From: RGIG250 sp045616885
GTDB taxonomy: Bacteria; Bacillota; Negativicutes; Selenomonadales; Selenomonadaceae
DNA: 21,296 nt
Assembly: GCA_045616885.1 (NCBI GenBank)
Contig: JAZLHS010000178.1
Coordinates: 1-21,296 of the forward strand
Reading direction: 5' to 3'
The notes under the pieces were generated by a model. It saw only the letters and a program-made list of their open reading frames with translations, did no database searches and was not told the origin of the DNA. A program made the position numbers and the translations under genes. Each line of letters begins with the position of its first letter. The first letter of the stretch is position 1. Shown piece by piece: positions 15,111-21,296 of the stretch.

Positions 15111-15114
15111 GGCA

Positions 15115-16617
15115 ATGGATTTTTCAATCAGTCAGCTTCTTTATGTTGTGCTGGGTATGCCAATCGTTTTCAGCGTACTGGCAGTGTCAAAACTCTTCGG
15201 TAAAGACCTTCTCCATCATCTCAGCCGCCTGTCGGCTGTAGTTGTGGGAGCAGCTGTTTTCCGGATAATGATGCTTTTCGACCCATCTCAGCCTTATCAG
15301 GGAACATACCTGCTTCTCGATGCTCTCAGCCTGTGGATGATGATAATCGTCACTCTCCTTTATTTGGCATTTGCCTTTACGGCTGAAGCATATCTTGATC
15401 GAGATACGAATATCCGCTACGGATACCTTCGTCGTTTCAGCTATCTGGAGGGTCGCTTCTACGCATTGTCCCACATTTTCGTCTGGACAATGCTGCTGGT
15501 GGTACTGGTGAATAACCTTGGCCTCATGTGGGTTACTATTGAGGCGACTACTCTCGTATCGGCTCTGCTGGTAGCATTCAAGTTCACTAAGACCTCCCTT
15601 GAAGCCGCTTGGAAGTATGTAATGGTCTGCACCGTCGGTATCTGTCTGGCGCTGCTCGGTACTATCCTCGTATATTACGCCCAGCTTCAGGCAGTAGGGC
15701 AGGATATGCCTCTGGACTGGGTGTATCTAACCGCTCATGCCGGTGAGCTGAATCCGGCACTTGCCAAGATAGCTTTCTGCTTCCTGTTTGTCGGCTATGG
15801 TACCAAGGTCGGTCTGGCTCCGATGCACGCTTGGTTGCCGGATGCTCATTCTGAGTCTCCGGCGCTCACCAGCGGTCTGCTCTCCGGCTCTCTCTGTATC
15901 TGTGCTATCTATGTACTGCTTCGCAATGTGGTTATCCTGATGCCTACCGTTGGTGTCGGCTTCATCAGCGGCATCTGCGTAGGTTTCGGTCTCCTGACTA
16001 TCGGTCTGGCTGTTCCCTTCGTAGTAGTACAGCGTGATATCAAGCGTATGCTTGCTTACTCTTCTATGGAGAATTTTGGTCTTATGGCTGTAGGTCTGGG
16101 TATATTCCTGCCGACTGCCGTTGAGGCCGGTCTGCTGCACATGCTCAATCATGCGCTGGTAAAGTACGCACTTTTCTATACCGCCGGTACTATCATGGAG
16201 ACTTATGCCACTAAGAATATGATGCGTATTCACGGTATGCTGAAGCAGTCACCCAGAACGGCTATCGTCTGGCTGCTGGGTATCGCCGGTATTCTTGGTA
16301 TGCCGCCTATCGGTGTATTTTTCAGTAAGTTCCACATTATATCCGGACTGTTCGCCTCCGGCAGCATGTGGCGCGGTATATTGGCTTTGGCTCTGCTGGC
16401 CGGCATCGTCATCGGTATTCTCTACCATGCTATGCGTATGCTTGGCGGTCAGCCGGCGCGAAAGTCTGCCGGTGAGCTTATGGGCTTCATGGATACTGCC
16501 GCAGTATTTGCACTGCTCATCCTTTCCGGTGTGATAAGCTCGACTATTCATGAGCTGCCATTCCTGGGGCCTATCCTTCAGGAGTCTGTTAAGATTGTCA
16601 TGGGAGGTGTGCTGTAA
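15115..16617 (+). CDS. hyfF: Hydrogenase-4 component F-like, second antiporter-type membrane subunit
   Basis: 500 aa, about 13-14 TM helices, NuoL/M/N-like. Glu143 in TIEATTLVSALLVAFK and Lys231 in GYGTKVGLAPMHAWLPDAHSESPALTSG match key pump residues. YSSMENFGLM follows at about 320. The second lysine seen in HyfB (Lys252) is a hydrophobic residue here (SGSLCICAIY), so its ion path probably differs. A second antiporter unit besides HyfB means two candidate pumping modules, against one (HycC) in E. coli formate hydrogenlyase-1 and three in Hyf. The stop TAA shares one base with the hyfG ATG; GGGAGGTG near its 3' end serves hyfG. Confidence 0.9.
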   Translation: MDFSISQLLYVVLGMPIVFSVLAVSKLFGKDLLHHLSRLSAVVVGAAVFRIMMLFDPSQPYQGTYLLLDALSLWMMIIVTLLYLAFAFTAEAYLDRDTNIRYGYLRRFSYLEGRFYALSHIFVWTMLLVVLVNNLGLMWVTIEATTLVSALLVAFKFTKTSLEAAWKYVMVCTVGICLALLGTILVYYAQLQAVGQDMPLDWVYLTAHAGELNPALAKIAFCFLFVGYGTKVGLAPMHAWLPDAHSESPALTSGLLSGSLCICAIYVLLRNVVILMPTVGVGFISGICVGFGLLTIGLAVPFVVVQRDIKRMLAYSSMENFGLMAVGLGIFLPTAVEAGLLHMLNHALVKYALFYTAGTIMETYATKNMMRIHGMLKQSPRTAIVWLLGIAGILGMPPIGVFFSKFHIISGLFASGSMWRGILALALLAGIVIGILYHAMRMLGGQPARKSAGELMGFMDTAAVFALLILSGVISSTIHELPFLGPILQESVKIVMGGVL

Positions 16618-18140
16618 TGAATAAGTTTCTTTCTGGCGGTGTCATGCTGACGGTGAAGCCTGAAGAACTTCGCGGTCGGGCAAACATTATTTCTGACGGT
16701 GGCCGTCATCCCTTGGCGGCTATGTTTGGCAGAGATGAGACGAATAATGGCGGCGGATATGCCATCTATGTTGTCTTTGAAAATTCGGAAAAGCATGCCT
16801 TCGATACGGTAAAAGCAGTTTTTGACCCGGAAGGTGAGCTGAGCTTTCCTTCCCTTACGAATATGCTTCCCGGTGCCGTCTGGTACGAAAGGGAAATTAA
16901 TGATATGTTCGGGATAGTCCCTCAGGGACATCCTGACCTGCGGCCCCTTGTTCTTCACGAAAGCTTCCCGGTGGGATATCATCCGCTGCGGAAAAAGGTG
17001 AGCAAGATTCAGCAGGTGCGAGGCGAGAGGGAATTTCCAATCGCAGTCGCCAGAGGCGAGGGACTATTTCAGGTTCCGGTCGGCCCTATCCACGCCGGTA
17101 TCATCGAGCCGGGTCACTTCCGTTTCAGTCAGGCCGGTGAATCGATGCTACAGCTTGATGCAAAGCTGTTCTTTACCCATCGCGGCATTGAAAAGACGAT
17201 GGAGGGTCTGACTCCCGACCGGGCACTTCCTATGGCCGAGCGTGTCTGCGGCGCTTGCAGCATTGCCAACACCTGGAGCTTCTGTCAGGCGGTAGAGAAG
17301 GTATGCGAGGTAAAGGTGCCCAAGCGGGCTGAAGTGATTCGCACCCTGCTGTCTGAGATAGAGCGTATAACCAACCATGTAGGTGATATCGGAAACATTC
17401 CCGCCGGTGTCGGCTTCCAGCCGGCTATCAGCCTCGGCTCTCGCCTGAAGGAGACACTGATGCGCCTGCAGGAGAGAATTGCCGGCAATCGCTTCCTGCG
17501 CGGCATGATAGTTCTTGGCGGCGTCGCAATGGATATTACACCGGAGCTTTCCGCTGACATCATTGAGACAATCGACAAGACTGAGAAGGGCGTTAATGAC
17601 ATGGCCGCTCTCTTTGCACAGCAGGAGAACTTCCAGAATCGTATCAATACTACCGGAATAGTCCGTCTGCAGACGGCAAAAGACCTTGCTATGGTTGGTG
17701 TAGGCGCGAGAGCCAGCGGCTACGCTCACGACAGCCGCAAGGATTTTGACTACGGAGTTTACAGCTCACTTGATTTCAAGCTGAGAACGCAGACCAGCGG
17801 CGATGTAGCAGCTCGTCTGAAGCAGAGATTTGACGAACTGGAAGAGTCATTTGCTATGGTTCGCCAGCTGGTGGAAATGCTGAGTAATACCAAGAGTGAA
17901 CTGAATGTTCCAATGAATTATAAGGCCGGTGAGGGCTACGGTATCAGTGAGTCGGCTCGCGGCAGCAATTTCTGGTATGTGGCTATAGATGAGACCGGGG
18001 CTATCGACCGGGTATTCATCCGCAGTGCCTCATATCCGAACTGGCCGGCACTGACTATCGCTGTTCAGGGCGATATCATCCCCGACTTTCCGCTGATTAA
18101 CAAGAGTTTTGAGCTTTGCTATGCATGCATTGACAGGTAA
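16617..18140 (+). CDS. hyfG: Hydrogenase-4 large (catalytic) subunit, NuoC-NuoD-type, without C-terminal extension
   Basis: 507 aa. The NuoC-like domain (about 10-130) has WYEREINDMFGI, GHPDLRPLVLHE and YHPLRKK. The NuoD/NiFe large-subunit domain begins at VPVGPIHAGIIEPGHFRF. L1 reads RVCGACSIAN (Cys211, Cys214), where the usual His four residues after the second Cys is Asn218. L2 is the last segment, SFELCYACIDR (Cys501, Cys504), with Glu-Leu where Asp-Pro is usual. All four candidate Ni-Fe ligands remain, so it is more likely a hydrogenase than one of the Cys-less Ehr or Nuo relatives. The chain ends at the Arg after which E. coli HycE is cleaved, so no maturation protease should be needed. 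The ATG overlaps the hyfF stop; GGGAGGTG (16602-16609) is the ribosome binding site. Confidence 0.92.
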   Translation: MNKFLSGGVMLTVKPEELRGRANIISDGGRHPLAAMFGRDETNNGGGYAIYVVFENSEKHAFDTVKAVFDPEGELSFPSLTNMLPGAVWYEREINDMFGIVPQGHPDLRPLVLHESFPVGYHPLRKKVSKIQQVRGEREFPIAVARGEGLFQVPVGPIHAGIIEPGHFRFSQAGESMLQLDAKLFFTHRGIEKTMEGLTPDRALPMAERVCGACSIANTWSFCQAVEKVCEVKVPKRAEVIRTLLSEIERITNHVGDIGNIPAGVGFQPAISLGSRLKETLMRLQERIAGNRFLRGMIVLGGVAMDITPELSADIIETIDKTEKGVNDMAALFAQQENFQNRINTTGIVRLQTAKDLAMVGVGARASGYAHDSRKDFDYGVYSSLDFKLRTQTSGDVAARLKQRFDELEESFAMVRQLVEMLSNTKSELNVPMNYKAGEGYGISESARGSNFWYVAIDETGAIDRVFIRSASYPNWPALTIAVQGDIIPDFPLINKSFELCYACIDR

Positions 18141-18146
18141 ATAATC

Positions 18147-18878
18147 ATGTTTAAGGTATTAGAACGACTCTTTCACGATCCGATTGCAACCGAAGAGATA
18201 AATCTTACCGGCAGCCCTCGCTACAGAGGGAAAATCACCGGCAGCTGTCCTACCGGCTGTCTCAAAGAATGTGCGGGTGTATGTCCCGTCGGCGCTTTCC
18301 GGGCGAATGAGTCCGGAGATGGCTGCAATATAGATTACAAGAAGTGTATATTCTGCGGGAAGTGCGTAGAGAAGGCGATGGAGCTTGGTGCGTCGTTGTC
18401 CCACAGCAATGATGACGCTATGCCATTTGTCGACGAAGCGGCGGAGATTACAGCCGATGTTCTGAAGCAGAAGCTGGGTCGCAGTCTCCATGTCCGCCAT
18501 CTTGACGCCGGCAGCTGCAACGGCTGTGACTTTGAGATGGGTGCGCTTGGCGGCCCGATGTACGACCTGGCTCGCTACGGTGTTCATTTCGTGGCCAGTC
18601 CAAGACACGCCGACTTGCTCATGGTCACCGGTGTGGTAACGAGAAATCTTGAGCAGGCGCTGCGAATGACATATGAAGCGATGCCTGAGCCGAGACTCGT
18701 CATGGCCTGCGGAGCCTGTGCCGCCGGCGGCAGCACCTACGGCGACAGCTACGCTATTGTCGGTGCGGCTGATAAGGTGGTGCCGGTTGACATTTACGTT
18801 CCCGGCTGTCCTCCCAGACCATCCGCAATGATTGCCGGACTTTTGGCCGCAGCTGATATGCTGAAAGAGAGAATGTAA
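18147..18878 (+). CDS. hyfI: Hydrogenase-4 small subunit fused to an N-terminal ferredoxin-like domain (HyfH-HyfI type)
   Basis: 243 aa, larger than a lone NuoB-like small subunit. The N-terminal part (about 25-85) has eight cysteines: 34, 38, 42, 46 (followed by Pro), 60, 67, 70 and 73. CIFCGKC is a standard half-motif, but the first group is spaced C-x3-C-x3-C-x3-CP and there is no CP after Cys73. One [4Fe-4S] cluster (67, 70, 73 plus 46) is well supported; the second is uncertain. The NuoB-like part has GSCNGCDFE (Cys124, Cys127), ACGACAAGG (Cys191) and VPGCPPRP (Cys221), the proximal cluster ligands. It probably replaces separate HyfH and HyfI. The ribosome binding site is weak (AGG 9 nt upstream). 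Last gene of the operon. Confidence 0.9.
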   Translation: MFKVLERLFHDPIATEEINLTGSPRYRGKITGSCPTGCLKECAGVCPVGAFRANESGDGCNIDYKKCIFCGKCVEKAMELGASLSHSNDDAMPFVDEAAEITADVLKQKLGRSLHVRHLDAGSCNGCDFEMGALGGPMYDLARYGVHFVASPRHADLLMVTGVVTRNLEQALRMTYEAMPEPRLVMACGACAAGGSTYGDSYAIVGAADKVVPVDIYVPGCPPRPSAMIAGLLAAADMLKERM

Positions 18879-18905
18879 TTTAATAAAGATTTTTAAACTA
18901 TAAAG

Positions 18906-18949
18906 GGTCTGTGAAAAAATGAGCAATCATTTTTTTACAGACCTCTTTT
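18906..18949 (+). terminator. Intrinsic terminator after the hyf operon
   Basis: A 17 bp stem (18906-18922 with 18927-18943, one GU) closed by a GCAA tetraloop, then CTCTTTT. The A-rich left arm and T-rich right arm make it potentially active in both directions. It starts 28 nt after hyfI. Confidence 0.9.
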
Positions 18950-18957
18950 AGTGATTG

Positions 18958-18966
18958 TGTTATAAT
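18958..18966 (+). promoter_or_regulatory. Extended -10 promoter of the condensation-domain gene
   Basis: TG-T-TATAAT: extended TG at 18958-18959 and a perfect -10 at 18961-18966. No matching -35 at normal spacing. The start would be near 18973, about 27 nt before the ATG at 19000. Confidence 0.65.
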
Positions 18967-18999
18967 GGACACGATAGTATTCATAAAAGGAGAATCTTT

Positions 19000-20331
19000 A
19001 TGGTAATCAAGGAGATTGATGAACTAAAGCGGGTTAACGAAGCTGTGCTGTACCATCCGCAACCGCTTAGTCCCTTTCAGATAAAAGTATTGGATAATCA
19101 GCTGACCATGATTGACTCCACGATGTGGAATCTTTCTGTTGGCTTTAAGTTTAGGAGAGAGGCAGTAGATGCTCAGCGGCTGCTCCATGTTGCCGAAAAG
19201 GCTATGCAGCTGCACCCCGTTTTGAATACGCGAATCTTTATTGATGCTGAGGGAGAATTTAAACAGCAGATATGCCCCGGCTTTGTCCAATGTAATCTGA
19301 AACGAGTGATGGAAACGGATATGGAGGATATTCTGAGCCAATATCCTAAACCGTTTTCGATAATCAATGAGCCCCTTGTCACGGTTGATATTTACGTCAC
19401 GCCTGACCATGTATATTACATCATGGAAGCGCATCACATTATTTTTGACAGCAGTTCAGCTTGGGTCTGGTTTAATGATATGGTTAGTTTTTATACTGAT
19501 TCCACCTGCTGCTTAGAAGCGGATTTATTCCCCGGTTTCAGTGCGCTGGAGCAAAGATATCGGGAAACAGAGGAATATCAGCAGGACAAGGCGTACTATG
19601 AGGAGACCTATAAACGATTTGACTGGTGCAATATGCCGCCGCAGGATTTTCCCTTGCGGAAAAACGTGTCCGGACATCTCAAGTTGAGCCTTGGTGTCAG
19701 TCTGGATGAGTTAAAGGAGGCGGAGCGCCGCTGCCGCACGACCCGCGCTCGTCTGGCCAATGCGGCCGGACTGCTGGCTCTGGCTAAATATGCGCAGCGC
19801 GACGATGTGCTGATAACATGGATTTTTCATAACCGCAACGAAAAATGGAAAGCCAATATGCTTGGCCTGCTGATACGCGAGCTGCCGGTCGGCGTGCACA
19901 TCTCTGAACTGGATACGCTGGACGATTTGTACAAAGCTATAAACAAGCAAATTAAGGAAAGCACCAAGCGCAATAATTATCAATATGTAGTTGAGCACGA
20001 GTCCACGCTGATTAACGACAGCATGGAAATAAACTATAAGGGTGCCTTCTTAGACATGGATAGTATTTGCTCCCACCTGTTCAAACTTGATGAATGTACT
20101 GAAGTAATAACGTTTGATGACAGGATAACCGAGGGCGAAGCGCGCTTGGAACTTGATATTTACGAAGACCCAAAAGCCGCGCCGCAGGATCAGGTTTATA
20201 TTGAACCTGTCTTCATTACCTCAATCTTCAAAGAGGAAAACATCAACGGCTTCTTCCAAATGTTCCGTACTATGTTCCAACGACTGGTCAAAGCAGAAAA
20301 GACTACGCCAATGGCCGAACTGCTGCAATGA
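19000..20331 (+). CDS. Stand-alone condensation-domain protein (NRPS C-domain/acyltransferase superfamily)
   Basis: 443 aa, the length of a single non-ribosomal peptide synthetase condensation domain, with no adenylation or carrier domain attached or nearby. The active-site motif is HHIIFDS (His145, His146, Asp150), where the usual Gly after Asp is Ser. The opening LSPFQIKVLDNQ resembles the C1 region, AMQLHPVLNTRI the C2 region, and NMLGLLIRELPV the late motif of C domains. The catalytic second His and the Asp are present, so amide or ester formation is plausible; substrates are unknown. The ATG at 19000 has AAAAGGAGA 6 nt upstream; an in-frame TTG at 18955 lies before the -10 box and is not the start. 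Codon use looks less biased than in the neighbours, possibly acquired. Confidence 0.82.
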   Translation: MVIKEIDELKRVNEAVLYHPQPLSPFQIKVLDNQLTMIDSTMWNLSVGFKFRREAVDAQRLLHVAEKAMQLHPVLNTRIFIDAEGEFKQQICPGFVQCNLKRVMETDMEDILSQYPKPFSIINEPLVTVDIYVTPDHVYYIMEAHHIIFDSSSAWVWFNDMVSFYTDSTCCLEADLFPGFSALEQRYRETEEYQQDKAYYEETYKRFDWCNMPPQDFPLRKNVSGHLKLSLGVSLDELKEAERRCRTTRARLANAAGLLALAKYAQRDDVLITWIFHNRNEKWKANMLGLLIRELPVGVHISELDTLDDLYKAINKQIKESTKRNNYQYVVEHESTLINDSMEINYKGAFLDMDSICSHLFKLDECTEVITFDDRITEGEARLELDIYEDPKAAPQDQVYIEPVFITSIFKEENINGFFQMFRTMFQRLVKAEKTTPMAELLQ

Positions 20332-20356
20332 CAACAATCCCAAAGAATATTTTTAT

Positions 20357-20388
20357 GCCGCCGCGGTTGATTATCGAGGCGGCTTTTT
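20357..20388 (+). terminator. Probable intrinsic terminator of the condensation-domain gene
   Basis: A 6 bp GC-only stem GCCGCC/GGCGGC (20357-20362 with 20378-20383), 15 nt loop, then five T (20384-20388). It lies 25 nt after the stop. The loop is long, so strength is moderate. Confidence 0.7.
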
Positions 20389-20389
20389 A

Positions 20390-20418
20390 TTTACTTCCTT
20401 TCTGAATAATGCTAAAAT
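20390..20418 (+). promoter_or_regulatory. Candidate promoter of the sensor kinase gene
   Basis: -35 TTTACT (20390-20395, 4 of 6), 17 bp spacer, -10 TAAAAT (20413-20418, 5 of 6), directly after the preceding terminator. The leader would be about 67 nt. Confidence 0.5.
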
Positions 20419-20491
20419 AATGAACGGTTATGCAACGAATTTGATTAGCGCCGATTAATATCACCGCTTACATTTAGAAGGAAGAATTATT

Positions 20492-21296
20492 TTGCGAAAC
20501 TATTATTCTGCGGCAGCAGTTTTTGGTGGTCTTTTTCTCCTTATTCTATATTTTCGGATGCGTCATCTGCGGGTCTTTCACATTGGTTCCAATCAGTTTT
20601 CCAGATTTCTGCAGGCTTCTATCGGTCTGACGGCTATTGACTGTCTGTGGGGTGTTTGCTACGCAGGCGGCTTTGGTGGCAGTACCTATTTATTTACCGG
20701 CTTTGCATATCTGTACTTTGCCGCTACGATAGGTGTCTGCTTCAACTGGATGAAGTACATGGTAAATTACCTCTCATCACAGGTTGAAAAGGACTATCTG
20801 AATAAGGCGGGCTCCCTTTTAGCAGTGATACAGCTGCTAATTTTGGCGGCTAATCCATTTACCGGTGAGGTGTTTACCATCGGTCAGGGCGGCAGCTACA
20901 ATGTCGGCTTTATGCGTACCGTTATTTTCGGTATGCAGGCTGTTCTGTATATGATAATCAGCGCTTTGCTCACAGCAGAAAAGCGGGATTCTGAGGAGAA
21001 GAGCCTCTACCGCTATGCTTTGGGTATATCGTTTTTGCCGACTGTCTCCTGTTTCATGGCATGGTATCAGAGTGATTCGCCCATGTACTCCATCGGTTGC
21101 ATGAGTATTGCGCTCTGCGTTTTTCTCCTGAATGTTACCCAGCTGCTGATAATGGACAACAAGGTGATACGACAGCAGAGGGACGAACTCGATCAGGAGT
21201 ATGCGGCTCTAAAGGATGCGTATTATACTGCCGGACGAGCCGGCGAGGCGAAGCGTGAATTTCTGGCGATGATAAGCCATGATATGCGCACGCCCA
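20492..21296 (+). CDS. Multi-TM sensor histidine kinase, 3'-truncated by window edge
   Basis: 268 residues are visible. The start is a TTG at 20492, chosen because AAGGAAG (20478-20484) is 7 nt upstream; the next in-frame ATG would remove the first membrane helix. About seven hydrophobic segments fill residues 1-220 (for example AAAVFGGLFLLILYF near 7-21, LLAVIQLLILAANPF in the middle, ALCVFLLNVTQLLIM near 208-222). A charged helical linker follows (RQQRDELDQEYAALKDAY). The chain then reaches the dimerisation H-box REFLAMISHDMRTP, with the phospho-accepting His at 263. The ATPase domain and any receiver domain lie beyond the window. The membrane part has no recognised ligand motif. Whether it controls the neighbouring condensation gene is unknown. 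Confidence 0.85.
   Translation, partial: MRNYYSAAAVFGGLFLLILYFRMRHLRVFHIGSNQFSRFLQASIGLTAIDCLWGVCYAGGFGGSTYLFTGFAYLYFAATIGVCFNWMKYMVNYLSSQVEKDYLNKAGSLLAVIQLLILAANPFTGEVFTIGQGGSYNVGFMRTVIFGMQAVLYMIISALLTAEKRDSEEKSLYRYALGISFLPTVSCFMAWYQSDSPMYSIGCMSIALCVFLLNVTQLLIMDNKVIRQQRDELDQEYAALKDAYYTAGRAGEAKREFLAMISHDMRTP

Noticed and set aside
16617..18140. Reading hyfG as a Cys-less Ehr-type or complex I subunit rather than a hydrogenase
   Set aside because: Both CxxC pairs (211/214 and 501/504) are present, which those relatives lack; the altered neighbours are reported as a finding instead.
18159..18926. 255-codon minus-strand frame opposite hyfI
   Set aside because: Mirror of a well-supported iron-sulfur protein; begins in the terminator stem and shows no family motif.
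20153..20458. 101-codon plus-strand frame over the end of the condensation gene
   Set aside because: Out of frame with a well-supported gene, runs through the terminator and next promoter, and has no family match that I recognise.

Overview
The window (about 21.3 kb, GC roughly 50-55% by eye) reads as chromosomal DNA of an anaerobic, fermentative bacterium of the Firmicutes. Clues are an ATP-type PEP carboxykinase with strongly biased codons, QueH instead of QueG, a SpoIID/LytB-family protein inside a ruv-que operon, paired short CHR transporters and a compact membrane-bound [NiFe]-hydrogenase. The combination suits Negativicutes (Selenomonas/Acidaminococcus-like), but this is inference from gene content; no rRNA or other marker gene is present. 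Every gene called lies on the + strand.

Layout. (1) 2-1330: 3' part of pckA, closed by a strong intrinsic terminator. (2) 1401-1945: a gene-free stretch filled with palindromic repeat elements, one carrying a 39-42 bp tandem array. (3) 1946-6996: a tight operon ruvC-ruvA-ruvB-queH-spoIID-queA (gaps of 24 nt or less, several overlaps). It joins Holliday-junction processing, the last two steps of queuosine synthesis and a secreted peptidoglycan-acting enzyme. (4) 6997-7096: a 100 bp palindromic element of the same repeat family. (5) 7118-9492: a two-gene unit, a membrane protein with two zinc ribbons and a TPM-domain protein with a Gly/Ser-rich tail. (6) 9505-11268: a good sigma70-type promoter, a flavin-reductase-like protein and two half-size CHR (chromate-transporter family) proteins. 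(7) 11271-11394: another repeat pair, with its halves in the opposite order. (8) 11426-18878: promoter, leader of about 108 nt and a six-gene hydrogenase-4-like operon hyfB-C-E-F-G-I, closed by a 17 bp stem terminator. (9) 19000-20331: a stand-alone NRPS-type condensation-domain protein on its own extended -10 promoter. (10) 20492-21296: the 5' part of a multi-TM sensor histidine kinase, cut by the window edge just after the H-box.

The hydrogenase operon deserves most attention. It has two antiporter-like subunits (HyfB, HyfF), the NuoH-like HyfC, the NuoK-like HyfE, a NuoC-NuoD-type large subunit, and a small subunit carrying an N-terminal ferredoxin-like module. The large subunit keeps the four cysteines expected to hold the Ni-Fe centre. 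However, the usual L1 histidine is Asn, the usual Asp-Pro before the L2 CxxC is Glu-Leu, and the chain stops at the Arg three residues after the last Cys, with no cleavable C-terminal extension. No maturation protease, hyp gene or formate dehydrogenase gene lies nearby. It therefore looks like a proton- or sodium-coupled hydrogenase (or relative) that does not need endoproteolytic maturation, with electron donor unknown.
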